From positions 93,687-157,686 of the forward strand of contig NZ_VLKT01000012.1 of assembly GCF_007830515.1 (NCBI RefSeq): DNA of 64,000 nt, written 5' to 3'. This document shows, in pieces, positions 8,553 to 16,721 of the stretch; positions within the stretch are counted from its first letter, which is position 1; every line of letters starts with the position of its first letter. Made by a program: the position numbers and the translations under genes. A model generated the notes under the pieces. That model was not told the origin of the DNA, did not search any database, and saw only the letters and a program-made list of their open reading frames with translations. The DNA is from Mesorhizobium tianshanense (GTDB taxonomy: Bacteria; Pseudomonadota; Alphaproteobacteria; Rhizobiales; Rhizobiaceae).

Positions 8553-9434
8553 GTGGAACGCATTCTCGTCACGCCGCGCGCGCTTACCACGACGGCATTC
8601 GACGAACCGCTCGCCGCGCGCCTTGCCGCGTCGACGAAGGCTGGCGTCGCGCTGTACTGGCTCGGACAGGCCGGCTTCGTCATCGAGGCGCATGGCCGCC
8701 GGATCCTGATCGATCCCTATCTCTCGGACAGTCTGGCGCAGAAGTACCGCGGCAAGCCGTTCTCGCACGAACGCCTCATGCCGGCATCGGTATCGATAGA
8801 CGATCTCGGTCGCGTCGACCTTGTGCTCGTCACACATCAGCATACGGATCACATGGATCCGGCGACGCTGAATCCCATCGCCGCCGCGAACCCCGAATGC
8901 CGCTTCGTAGCACCACGGGCAGCACTGAACGAAGCGATGAACCGCATCGGCGTGGGTGCGGAACGGATCATCGCCCTCGACGCCGGAGACAGCGTGCGGC
9001 CTCTGCCCGAATGCTCCGTCAGCGCGGTGCGGGCCGCCCATGAAACGCTGGAGCGCTCGCCCGAAGGCTGGCATCGATTTCTAGGCTATGTGTGCGATCT
9101 GGGCGGAACACGTTTGTACCACTCAGGCGACACTGTTCTCTTCGAGGGACTTGCCGAAGAGGTCGCGCCACTTCGCCCGTCCGTCGCGCTGCTGCCGGTA
9201 AACGGACGGCGCGCCGAACTGCTGAATGCAGGGATCCCCGGCAATCTGACGCTAGACGAAGCATGCGGGCTTGCCGCACGCATCGGATCTCAGGATCTCG
9301 TCGCGCACCACCACGGCATGTTCGCATTTAATACGATTGATCCAGCCAGGATCGACGCCATGGCGGCGCGGGACGATTGCACGGTCCATGTCCATAGGGC
9401 ACGAACGTCGGTCGAGTACCGACTGTCGAACTGA
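8553..9434 (+). CDS. UlaG-like metallo-beta-lactamase-fold hydrolase (putative lactonase)
   Basis: A 293-residue MBL-fold protein with the metal motif THQHTDH (His95, His97, Asp99, His100), a further metal residue in YHSGDTV, and LVAHHHGMFAFNT near the C-terminus. The overall pattern (LGQAGFVIEAHGRRILIDPYLS near the start, the late HHHGMF) matches UlaG, the L-ascorbate-6-phosphate lactonase. The start is GTG at 8553, 4 bases after the previous stop. UlaG acts in a pathway with KGPDC, a homologue of HxlA, so this protein and 5735-6394 may act in series on a phosphosugar lactone. The substrate is not shown. Confidence 0.65.
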   Translation: MERILVTPRALTTTAFDEPLAARLAASTKAGVALYWLGQAGFVIEAHGRRILIDPYLSDSLAQKYRGKPFSHERLMPASVSIDDLGRVDLVLVTHQHTDHMDPATLNPIAAANPECRFVAPRAALNEAMNRIGVGAERIIALDAGDSVRPLPECSVSAVRAAHETLERSPEGWHRFLGYVCDLGGTRLYHSGDTVLFEGLAEEVAPLRPSVALLPVNGRRAELLNAGIPGNLTLDEACGLAARIGSQDLVAHHHGMFAFNTIDPARIDAMAARDDCTVHVHRARTSVEYRLSN

Positions 9435-9447
9435 GCCGAGGATCGCG

Positions 9448-10335
9448 ATGCCCCCCAAGCCACGACTTTCAAGTCCCGCGATCGGAAACATCCTGGAGGT
9501 CATCCGCACGAAGCGTGAGGAACTTCGCAAGTCCGATCGGAAGGTTTGTGAGCTTGTGCTTGCCGATCCCAAACGGGTGTTCAACGCCACGGTCGCCGAG
9601 ACCGCTGAATGGGCGCAGGTCAGCCAACCAACCGTCATCCGCTTCTGTACGTCGATTGGCTGCCAGGGCTACCAGGATTTCAAGCTGCGGCTTGCCCAGA
9701 GCCTGGCGCTGGGCACGCCGGCGACCCATTCGGTGATCCTCGACACCGACACGCCGGCCGGCGTCACGGAGAAGATCTTCGATTACGCGATCACCAGTCT
9801 CGATTGGGTGCGCCACCATCTGGACCCCGAAGCGATCGACCGTGCCGTGAACATCCTCGAAAAGGCCAACCGCATAGAGTTTTTTGGCTTTGGCGCCTCC
9901 GGCATCGTGGCACGAGACGCGCAGCAGAAGTTTCCGCTGTTCGGCGTGCCATGCGGCGCGGAAACCGACGCCCACCAACAGATCATGGTGGTTTCAATGC
10001 TGAAGCGGGGCGACGTGGTGGTGGTCATTTCCAACACGGGTGCCACACTATCCATCATCGAGACGGCGCGCCGCGCCCGCGACCGCGGTTGCCAGGTGAT
10101 CGGCCTCGTCGGCATGGAAGGGCCGCTGGTCGAATTCTGCGACGTTGTTTTACTGGCCGAAACGCTGGAGAATACGAACATCTATACGCCAACGATTTCG
10201 CGTATCGCCGCGCTGGCGATCATCGACATCCTGTCGACGGCGGTGGCGCTGCGCCGTGGGGCCGAGCACATCGAACTCTTCACCGGCATGAAGCGCAATC
10301 TGAGATACCTGCGGACCACCACCGACAGGTTCTGA
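9448..10335 (+). CDS. RpiR-family transcriptional regulator
   Basis: A 295-residue regulator with an N-terminal HTH_6 domain (RKVCELVLADPKRVFNATVAETAEWAQVSQPTVIRFC split over about residues 30-65) and a C-terminal SIS domain (RIEFFGFGASGIVARDAQ, then SNTGATLSIIETARRARDRGC) that would sense a phosphosugar. The start ATG at 9448 was chosen by homology (MPPKPRLSS). It lies 13 bases after the MBL gene, in the same operon, so it is probably autoregulated. The palindrome at 6718-6732 is the best candidate target. Confidence 0.88.
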   Translation: MPPKPRLSSPAIGNILEVIRTKREELRKSDRKVCELVLADPKRVFNATVAETAEWAQVSQPTVIRFCTSIGCQGYQDFKLRLAQSLALGTPATHSVILDTDTPAGVTEKIFDYAITSLDWVRHHLDPEAIDRAVNILEKANRIEFFGFGASGIVARDAQQKFPLFGVPCGAETDAHQQIMVVSMLKRGDVVVVISNTGATLSIIETARRARDRGCQVIGLVGMEGPLVEFCDVVLLAETLENTNIYTPTISRIAALAIIDILSTAVALRRGAEHIELFTGMKRNLRYLRTTTDRF

Positions 10336-10440
10336 CCGACAGACCGAGGATCACATGTTTGCTGCCCTCTCCCGCATCAGCCCGCCCTCCTCCCTGACAA
10401 TGCGGTTCAGCTCGCTTGCCCATCCCAGGGCTCTGTCGAA

Positions 10441-11964
10441 ATGAGCGGCGAGCTTTTCCTCGCCATCGACGTCGGCACCGGCAGCGTCCGCGCCGCACTG
10501 ACCGATGTCACCGGCAAGATCCTCGAACTTGTGTCGCGAGAGCACGACCAGATCGTGCCGGAGTTCGGCTGGGCCGAACAGCGACCGGTCGACTGGTGGG
10601 AGGGTGCGCGAACGAGCGTCAAGACGGTGCTGGACCGCGTCGACGGCGCCCGCGAACGCATCTCCGCCATCTGCGTCTGCGGACAGATGCACGGGCTGGT
10701 CCTGCTCGACGCGCACGGGGCGCTGACGCGCGAGACGGCGCCGCTCTGGAACGACAAGCGCTCCGTCGATCTCGTGCGTCGCTTCGAGGAAGCGAATGCG
10801 CCGGGCAGCTACCTGCCCGAAAGCGGCAACACGCCGACCCCCGCATGGCCGGGCTTCAAACTGCAATGGGTCCGAGACAACGATCCCGCCGCGTACGCCC
10901 GCAGCGCGGTCGCCATCATGCCGAAGGATTACATCAACTACCGGCTGACCGGCGAGATTGCCATGGATACAGGCGACGCGTCCTGCAGCTTTCTGATGAA
11001 CCCAGAGCGGCTCGACTGGTCAGCGGCGATGATCGAGCGCATGGGGCTGGACGCCGCCAAGCTGCCGCCGATCCGCAACCCGCTGGATGTCATCGGCCAC
11101 GTCACCGAACAGGCGGCGCGCGACACCGGGCTGCGGTCCGGAACCCCGGTGCTGGTCGGCGGCGCCGACTATCCGGTGGCGCTGCTCGGCTCGGGCGCTT
11201 GTCGGCCGGGAATGGGTTCCGACAGCACCGGCACCGGCGCCATCATTACGGCGATCGCCGAGAAGCCGCTGCTTGACCCGGAAATCTCGAACGTCGCGAC
11301 GATCGAAGGCAACTGGGCGCAATTCGTGCTGCTGGAGACTGGCGGCGACGGCATGCGCTGGGCACGCCGCGCCTTCCACGGCAACGCACTGTCCTATGAC
11401 GAGATCGTCGCCCGCGCCGCCGAGGCACCCGCCGGTTGCGACGCACTGCTGTTCATGCCGTTTCTCACCGGCGAGCGTCTGGGGCGCCATCGCAACGCCC
11501 GCGCACAGTTCTTCGGATTGGGCGCCGGGCATGGCATGGAGCATCTGCACCGCGCGATCCTGGAAGGCATCGTCTTTGCCATGACGCGCCACATCCGCAT
11601 CATGGAACACGCGTCGAACAAGCCGCTGGAGCGCGTTATCGCCGCCGGCGGCGGGGCGCGCACCGAACTCTGGCTGAAGATCAAGGCGAGTGCCTTCAAC
11701 ATTCCGATCCTGGTTCCGCGAGAGCCCGAATGCGGCATTGTCGGCTGTGCCGCGATGGCGGCGACGGCGACGGGCCGCTTCTCGCGCGTCGAACAGGCGG
11801 CCGAGGGTTTCGTCAGCTACGGCGCAGAAATCCAGCCGGACCCCAGATGGGCCGAGACCTACAGCCACACCCAACCCGTTTTCGACCGGCTCTACCACCA
11901 CAGCCAGGCGCTCTACGACGACCTCGATGCACTGGCGGCCGCCACGCGGCCGACGCAGCCGTGA
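10441..11964 (+). CDS. FGGY-family carbohydrate kinase (xylulokinase-like)
   Basis: A 507-residue sugar kinase of the FGGY family. The first phosphate-binding loop (AIDVGTGSVRAALTD), the CGQMHGLVLLD block with the xylulokinase-type QMH motif, the ATP-side region (STGTGAIITAI) and GGGARTELWLKIKASAFNIPI are all present. The product would be a ketose or polyol phosphate, feeding the SIS, HPS and isomerase enzymes. A 105-base gap separates it from rpiR. No good Shine-Dalgarno is seen before ATG 10441, but homology starts right there. It is last in the plus arm and converges on aioA. Confidence 0.87.
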   Translation: MSGELFLAIDVGTGSVRAALTDVTGKILELVSREHDQIVPEFGWAEQRPVDWWEGARTSVKTVLDRVDGARERISAICVCGQMHGLVLLDAHGALTRETAPLWNDKRSVDLVRRFEEANAPGSYLPESGNTPTPAWPGFKLQWVRDNDPAAYARSAVAIMPKDYINYRLTGEIAMDTGDASCSFLMNPERLDWSAAMIERMGLDAAKLPPIRNPLDVIGHVTEQAARDTGLRSGTPVLVGGADYPVALLGSGACRPGMGSDSTGTGAIITAIAEKPLLDPEISNVATIEGNWAQFVLLETGGDGMRWARRAFHGNALSYDEIVARAAEAPAGCDALLFMPFLTGERLGRHRNARAQFFGLGAGHGMEHLHRAILEGIVFAMTRHIRIMEHASNKPLERVIAAGGGARTELWLKIKASAFNIPILVPREPECGIVGCAAMAATATGRFSRVEQAAEGFVSYGAEIQPDPRWAETYSHTQPVFDRLYHHSQALYDDLDALAAATRPTQP

Positions 11965-12144
11965 CGTCCGCGATCGGCCCATCCTCATGCGCGACCCCGA
12001 GGCGATCAAGGCGTTGGCCGGCGGAATCGACAGGCTGCTGGTCGACGGCGCCGGAATTGCACGGCCCGAAGCTGAGTTCGAGGACCTACATCGAAGTCAT
12101 CGATGTGAAAACCTCAATAGCCAGATGCGGGGCTCGGGAGGGCC

Positions 12145-14682
12145 TCAGACTGCCTGATACTCCTGCGACTTGAACGAAAGGTGTTTCACGCCTTCCGGCG
12201 CATCCGAGATTTTCCGGATGTTCGCCCAGGTCTGCTTGTAATTCGGGATCACCAGCTCGTTCACGCCGTCATTGATGACGTTGCCCATCACCCCGGTCGG
12301 AAAGCCGAACAGCATGAAGGTCTCGCCCTTCTTCGCCGTCGGGGTCGGATAAACCATCGCCTGCGTCGAACCGTCATCGTTGTAGACCTCGACGAGATCG
12401 CCGGCCTTCAGGCCGAGTTCACCCATGTCGTCCGGGCTCACCTGGATGTAGGTAAAGGGCATGCGATCCATGACGAATTCGTTCTCCTGGTCGAGGAAGG
12501 CGTTCTGCCAGACGATGTTGGCGCGGCCATTGTTGATAAGATACTTGAATTTGGCCTTCTGCTCTTCCTTGCCTGGTGCCTGCAGCCCGCGCCAAGGCGC
12601 GTCCATGAAGTTTGCCTTGCCGCCTTCCCCGGAGAAAACGCCGTCTGCATAGAGTCGTTTCGTTCCGACGATCTTGCCGTCCGCGAAGCCAGTAGCGGGC
12701 TCCTGGAAGCCGTTGTTGCCCATGGCCTTCAGGCGCTCGTAGGTGACGAACTCGCCGCCGCCGGCGTTCTTGTTGTAGCCGTCCATGAAGGCATCTTCTT
12801 CGGTCGCCCAGTCATAGCCCTTGAACTGGTCGGCATAGGCGGCATCGCCCATCTCGCGCAGCACCTTTTCCATATGCTGGGCCAGTCCTGCCGCGATCAG
12901 GCAGTCAGGCTTGGCATTGCCCGGCGGGTCCATGTAGCGCTCGACCAGCCGCATGCGCCGCTCGCCGTTCATCGACGTCAGGTTCATCTCGCCCGACTCT
13001 GCCGCCGGCAGCCAGACATGGCTCGCCGCGCCGATCTTGGACGGGATGATGTCGACATCGACCGAGAAAAGGCCCCCGGCCTTGATGGCGGCCAGAATGG
13101 TTTCGACCATCGCCTGCCGATCGCCATACGGCACCTTGCTCATCGCATCCTTCACGATGTCCGTCCGCGTCTTGTAGACGCGGTTGAACTCGTGCGCATT
13201 GAGCGAAGTCTTGTAGTGGTCGCAGGCCCAGATGTGGTGGACGCCACCCTGGCCCTCGATCAGAAGCTTGTCGACATAGGTCGCGGGCCGCCCGACATGC
13301 GCGTCGGAGGGGCGCACATAGCCTTCCTGGTGTCCGCCGAGGCGCACCACGCCGCCGCCCTCGCGGCCTATATTTCCCGTCGCCAGCGCTATGTTCACCA
13401 GCGCGCCGTTGGTGCGGTAGTTGTCATTGCCCCAGATCAGCCCCTTCTCGTAGCCGATCATGGTGCGTCGGCGCTTTCCGCCTTCTTTCGGCCTGGCGAT
13501 CCACTCCGCCGCCTTGACGATGTCGGCCGGATCGAGCCCGGTGATGCCCGCCGCCTCTTCGATCGACATCCTGCAGCCTTCAACGGCGCCGCTGAAGTTG
13601 GTGAGGTGCCCGGGCTTGCCGTCCGCCTCGCCGCGCGCCGGATACAGCGCCGGGCGCGCCTTGCCTTCAGCGGCCGTGCTGTTCTTCAGGAAATCCTCGT
13701 CGACCCAGCCCTTGTCCGCAATGTAGGTGAACAGCGCGTTGAACAGCGCCAGGTCGGTTCCTGAATTGAGCGCGAGGTGGAGTACGTTTTCCTTGCCCGC
13801 TTCGGCCTCGCAGGCGTTGACGGTCACCGTGCGGCGGGGATCGACGATGATGATCCGGGCGGCCGCATGCGGCTCGTCCGGCATCTGCGCCTGCTTCTTG
13901 TCCAGCGTCGTGCCTCGCAGGTTTGGGACCCAGTGGTTGAGGAAGTAGTTCGTCTGGGTCTCGAGCGGATTGGTACCGACGGCCATGATCGTGTCGGCGA
14001 GCTCGGCGTCCTCGTAGCAGTTGTTGAGTTCGCCAACGCCCATGTCGCGAGTGGCATGGACTTCCGAGTTGTAGGCCGGGCGATTGTGGATGCGTATGTT
14101 CTTCACCTTCATGGAGCCAAAATAGAGTTTTCCGGTGCCCCAGGTGTTTTCGTAACCGCCGGCCGACCCGCCATGATCGAACATGGAGACGAACAGCCCG
14201 TCCTCGCCCTGTTCCTTCACGACCGCCGCGGTCACCCTTGCGACGAGGTCGAGCGCATCGTCCCAGGACGTCGGCTGCATCTGGCCATAGCGCCATACCA
14301 TCGGGTCGGTGAGCCGCTGCATCTGCGAGCCCCGTGCCGTCGAAAACCGCGTTTCGCCCATGCGAGCGCCGCGCACCGAACCAAGGCCGGAGTTCACCTC
14401 GCATTCGTGGTCCGGCTTGATGACGATATGGACGTCCTTACCGTCCTGCTTGACGATGTTGTACATCGAAGGCGCGTACCAAGCGTCGGTCTCGGCGGCC
14501 TGCTGCTCGGACAGATCGACGCCGAATACGTTCGAGGCGGCATCGGTGCCGCCCTGCTTGTTGGCCGGCCAGGTGTAGGCGTGGTAGCCGCAGCCGACGA
14601 TGCAGTAATGGCAGGTGACGTTGTGTTTCTTCGCATCCGCCGGAATGATCGGCAGCCGGTCGATGTGACGTTTGTAAGCCAT
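12145..14682 (-). CDS. aioA: Arsenite oxidase large molybdopterin subunit
   Basis: An 845-residue catalytic subunit of the periplasmic arsenite oxidase, which oxidises arsenite to arsenate at a Mo-bis(pyranopterin) centre. The N-terminal iron-sulfur motif is C24-X2-C27-X3-C31 in VTCHYCIVGCGYHAY, with no fourth cysteine, as expected for the [3Fe-4S] cluster of AioA. Hallmarks such as CEVNSGLGSVRGA, NRPAYNSEVHATRDMGVGELN and FGFPTGVMGNV are present, and the length is normal for the family. It has no signal peptide and would be exported by the Tat signal on AioB. It starts 14 bases after aioB. No cytochrome c or moeA gene follows, because a convergent kinase gene ends 180 bases on. Confidence 0.96.
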   Translation of the reverse strand: MAYKRHIDRLPIIPADAKKHNVTCHYCIVGCGYHAYTWPANKQGGTDAASNVFGVDLSEQQAAETDAWYAPSMYNIVKQDGKDVHIVIKPDHECEVNSGLGSVRGARMGETRFSTARGSQMQRLTDPMVWRYGQMQPTSWDDALDLVARVTAAVVKEQGEDGLFVSMFDHGGSAGGYENTWGTGKLYFGSMKVKNIRIHNRPAYNSEVHATRDMGVGELNNCYEDAELADTIMAVGTNPLETQTNYFLNHWVPNLRGTTLDKKQAQMPDEPHAAARIIIVDPRRTVTVNACEAEAGKENVLHLALNSGTDLALFNALFTYIADKGWVDEDFLKNSTAAEGKARPALYPARGEADGKPGHLTNFSGAVEGCRMSIEEAAGITGLDPADIVKAAEWIARPKEGGKRRRTMIGYEKGLIWGNDNYRTNGALVNIALATGNIGREGGGVVRLGGHQEGYVRPSDAHVGRPATYVDKLLIEGQGGVHHIWACDHYKTSLNAHEFNRVYKTRTDIVKDAMSKVPYGDRQAMVETILAAIKAGGLFSVDVDIIPSKIGAASHVWLPAAESGEMNLTSMNGERRMRLVERYMDPPGNAKPDCLIAAGLAQHMEKVLREMGDAAYADQFKGYDWATEEDAFMDGYNKNAGGGEFVTYERLKAMGNNGFQEPATGFADGKIVGTKRLYADGVFSGEGGKANFMDAPWRGLQAPGKEEQKAKFKYLINNGRANIVWQNAFLDQENEFVMDRMPFTYIQVSPDDMGELGLKAGDLVEVYNDDGSTQAMVYPTPTAKKGETFMLFGFPTGVMGNVINDGVNELVIPNYKQTWANIRKISDAPEGVKHLSFKSQEYQAV

Positions 14683-14696
14683 GATCCGATCCTTCC

Positions 14697-15224
14697 CTAA
14701 AGTACGTTGCTCAGGCGACCGTAGAGCAACTCATCCACGCCCTCGGCATAGATGTCGCCCTTGTCGTCGATGCGGAGCGCGTATTGCGGCAGGTTGGCGG
14801 TCGACTGCCCCCATATTTGTTGCCCGCCGGCATCCGCGTCGAAGCGCGAATAGTGGCCGGGACAATTGAAGGAGTGGTCGTCGGCGTTGTAGTTGAGCGG
14901 GAAGCCCTTGTGCGGACACGTGGTCGAGAACCCAACGATGTCGCCGTCAGGGCCGGCGCCGCCTTCCACTTTCGTTCCAAGCTTCAGCAGCACACCGGGC
15001 GCGTTCTCATCGGGGTAGCCGACATCGAAAGGCTCGTTTGGTTTCAAATCGGCGATATTGGCCAGCCTGTTCGACGGGTATTCGACCAGTGCCAGACCGG
15101 GTGCGGCCTTGGTCTGAGCTTGCGCCGGCAGCGCCACCGCCGTGGCCACGCCTGCGGCGGCGAACGCCCCTCCCCTTAGAAACTGTCGGCGGCCGACGTC
15201 GACCAGCTTGTTGCAGCGATCCAT
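14697..15224 (-). CDS. aioB: Arsenite oxidase small Rieske subunit
   Basis: A 175-residue Rieske [2Fe-2S] subunit that carries electrons from AioA to the acceptor. The N-terminus has a Tat signal (GRRQFLRGG, a hydrophobic stretch, ALPAQAQ), which exports the AioAB pair. Cluster ligands are C103 and H105 in CPHKGF and C121 and H124 in CPGHYS. The two cysteines that form the Rieske disulfide in bc1 complexes are replaced by F108 and G123, as in other aerobic AioB proteins. The start ATG at 15222-15224 has GGGAGG upstream, and the frame's earlier Met codons precede the predicted promoter. It is the first gene of the aioBA transcript. Confidence 0.95.
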   Translation of the reverse strand: MDRCNKLVDVGRRQFLRGGAFAAAGVATAVALPAQAQTKAAPGLALVEYPSNRLANIADLKPNEPFDVGYPDENAPGVLLKLGTKVEGGAGPDGDIVGFSTTCPHKGFPLNYNADDHSFNCPGHYSRFDADAGGQQIWGQSTANLPQYALRIDDKGDIYAEGVDELLYGRLSNVL

Positions 15225-15263
15225 GCATTCCTCCCGTTTGGCGAAAATCGTCGCAAGCGGCCT

Positions 15264-15280
15264 TGCAACGCCTGTGCCAG
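15264..15280 (-). promoter_or_regulatory. Sigma-54 promoter of aioBA
   Basis: Read on the minus strand the sequence is CTGGCACAGGCGTTGCA, a near-perfect -24/-12 element (TGGCAC-N5-TTGC). It ends 40 bases before the aioB start codon, giving a leader of about 28 bases. The neighbouring aioR encodes a sigma-54 activator, so site and regulator agree. Experimental aio promoters of Rhizobiales are also sigma-54 dependent. Confidence 0.88.
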
Positions 15281-15294
15281 CCGGAGAAGCCGCC

Positions 15295-15311
15295 GATTTC
15301 ATTCGGGAAAC
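15295..15311. promoter_or_regulatory. Inverted repeat upstream of the aioBA sigma-54 promoter (possible AioR site)
   Basis: On the minus strand GTTTC, six bases, GAAAT forms an imperfect inverted repeat 15 bases upstream of the -24 element. It resembles the general form of proposed AioR sites (GTT-rich arm, N6, AAC-rich arm), but one arm base is off and the distance is short for an enhancer site, so this is tentative. Confidence 0.3.
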
Positions 15312-15377
15312 TGCTGTAGCGTCAGCCCCAACGGGCCCGCGCGTGCGGAAATCCGGACATGCTGCACTGCCGAAGGT

Positions 15378-16721
15378 TCAAGAAGTCGAACGTGCCCGAT
15401 CGGCAAGGCCGAGCCGCGTCATCTTCTCCCAGAGCGTCGTTCGGGAGATCGCCAGCAACCCAGCTGCTTTCGCAATTTGACCGCCTGTTTCGTCCAGCGC
15501 GCGCTCGATCTGCCGCCGCTCCGCGGCATCGCGAACGTCGGCTAGCGGGGCGAATGCAGCACTTCCGGGCTTTGTTGTCCGTTCCGGGAACAGGTCACCG
15601 GGCATGATCCACTCGCTGGTCGACAACGCCACCGCCCGCTCGACGCGGTTTCTGAGCTCCCGCACATTTCCAGGCCAGGGATAGGCAAGTGCGGCCTCCT
15701 CGGCCAGCGCGCTGAAGCCCCGGATCCGGATGTCGGATCGACTCGCTGCATTTTCCAGGAACCTGTCGAGAAGCCAGGTGATGTCCTCATGCCGCTCGCG
15801 CAAAGGCGGAATTGTCACCGGCAAGACCGCAAGCCGGAAATAGAGATCTTCGCGGAAGCTCGACGGCCCGCCGCCTTGGCCAAGGTCGCGATGAGTGGCG
15901 GAAACGACCCTCGCACGAAACGTACAGGGCGTTTCACCGCCAACCCGGTTGAAACTTCCGTCTTCGACCAATCTGAGCAGTTTTGCCTGGAGCGGCATTG
16001 GCATGTCGCCGATCTCATCCAGGAACAATGTGCCCTTTCCAGCCCGCTCGGCGTATCCGAGGTGCCGTTGTTGCGCGCCGGTAAACGCCCCTTTTTCGTG
16101 ACCGAAAATCTCGCTTTCCAGCAGCTCGGCCGGGATAGCCGCACAGTTCACGGCGACGAACGGCTCCAGACGCCGAGGCGAAACCTCATGCAGCAGGCGG
16201 GCCGCAACTTCTTTCCCGGATCCTGTCTCGCCGGTGATCAGAACAGGCAGATCGTGGCCCGCGTAACGACGCAGCAGGTCTTCGGTATGCTGGATGGCCG
16301 GGGACTCCCCGAGGAAATAGCCCTTGAGATGAAGCTGGCTATGCGTCGTCCGCCGCGCGGCACCGATCCGCCGCAGGAATTCATCCATCGCGAACGGCTT
16401 GGTCATGAAATCGACGGCGCCGGATCGCATCAACCGGACAGCTTGGTCGATCTCGCCATGGCCGGTCACGAAGATAAAGGGTGGGGAGTTCGGCAGGTTG
16501 GCAAGTTCGCTGAAAACCACTTCGCCGGAAATGTCCGGAAGACGGACGTCACAAATCACCAGATCGAGGGAACTGGACAGGCCTTCAATTCCGGAAATGG
16601 CGTCTCGTCCTGACCGCCACCATGTCACCCGCCAGCCTTCGAGCTCGAGGCGCTGAACGATCGACCCTCCCATCACAGGATCGTCCTCGACAAGGCCTAT
16701 CCGGGCGCGGTCAGGCAGCAT
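15378..16721 (-). CDS. aioR: Sigma-54-dependent response regulator AioR
   Basis: A 447-residue NtrC-type activator. The receiver domain (1-120) has the acidic pair E12-D13-D14, the phospho-acceptor D58 (VICDVRLPD) and K108 (TKPF). The AAA+ domain has Walker A GETGSGKE (164-171) and the sigma-54 contact loop GAFTGA (211-216). The C-terminal Fis-type helix-turn-helix is about 405-440 (RRQIERALDETGGQIAKAAG then SRTTLWEKM). It is the partner of AioS and should activate the sigma-54 promoter at 15264-15280. It overlaps the aioS 3' end by 11 bases, and 153 bases separate it from aioB. Confidence 0.94.
   Translation of the reverse strand: MLPDRARIGLVEDDPVMGGSIVQRLELEGWRVTWWRSGRDAISGIEGLSSSLDLVICDVRLPDISGEVVFSELANLPNSPPFIFVTGHGEIDQAVRLMRSGAVDFMTKPFAMDEFLRRIGAARRTTHSQLHLKGYFLGESPAIQHTEDLLRRYAGHDLPVLITGETGSGKEVAARLLHEVSPRRLEPFVAVNCAAIPAELLESEIFGHEKGAFTGAQQRHLGYAERAGKGTLFLDEIGDMPMPLQAKLLRLVEDGSFNRVGGETPCTFRARVVSATHRDLGQGGGPSSFREDLYFRLAVLPVTIPPLRERHEDITWLLDRFLENAASRSDIRIRGFSALAEEAALAYPWPGNVRELRNRVERAVALSTSEWIMPGDLFPERTTKPGSAAFAPLADVRDAAERRQIERALDETGGQIAKAAGLLAISRTTLWEKMTRLGLADRARSTS

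Noticed and set aside
10351..10440. Minus-strand string resembling a protein C-terminus (ALGWASELNRIVREEGG) before the FGGY kinase
   Set aside because: It is the complement of noncoding DNA plus the kinase start. The upstream continuation is antisense to the kinase. No motif supports a real gene.
11987..12157. Short plus-strand frame after the FGGY kinase (57 codons, begins MRDPEAIKALAGGIDRLL)
   Set aside because: The first half looks protein-like, but there is no ribosome binding site, it runs into the 3' end of aioA on the other strand, and I recognise no family. Possibly a gene scrap, not supported enough to list.
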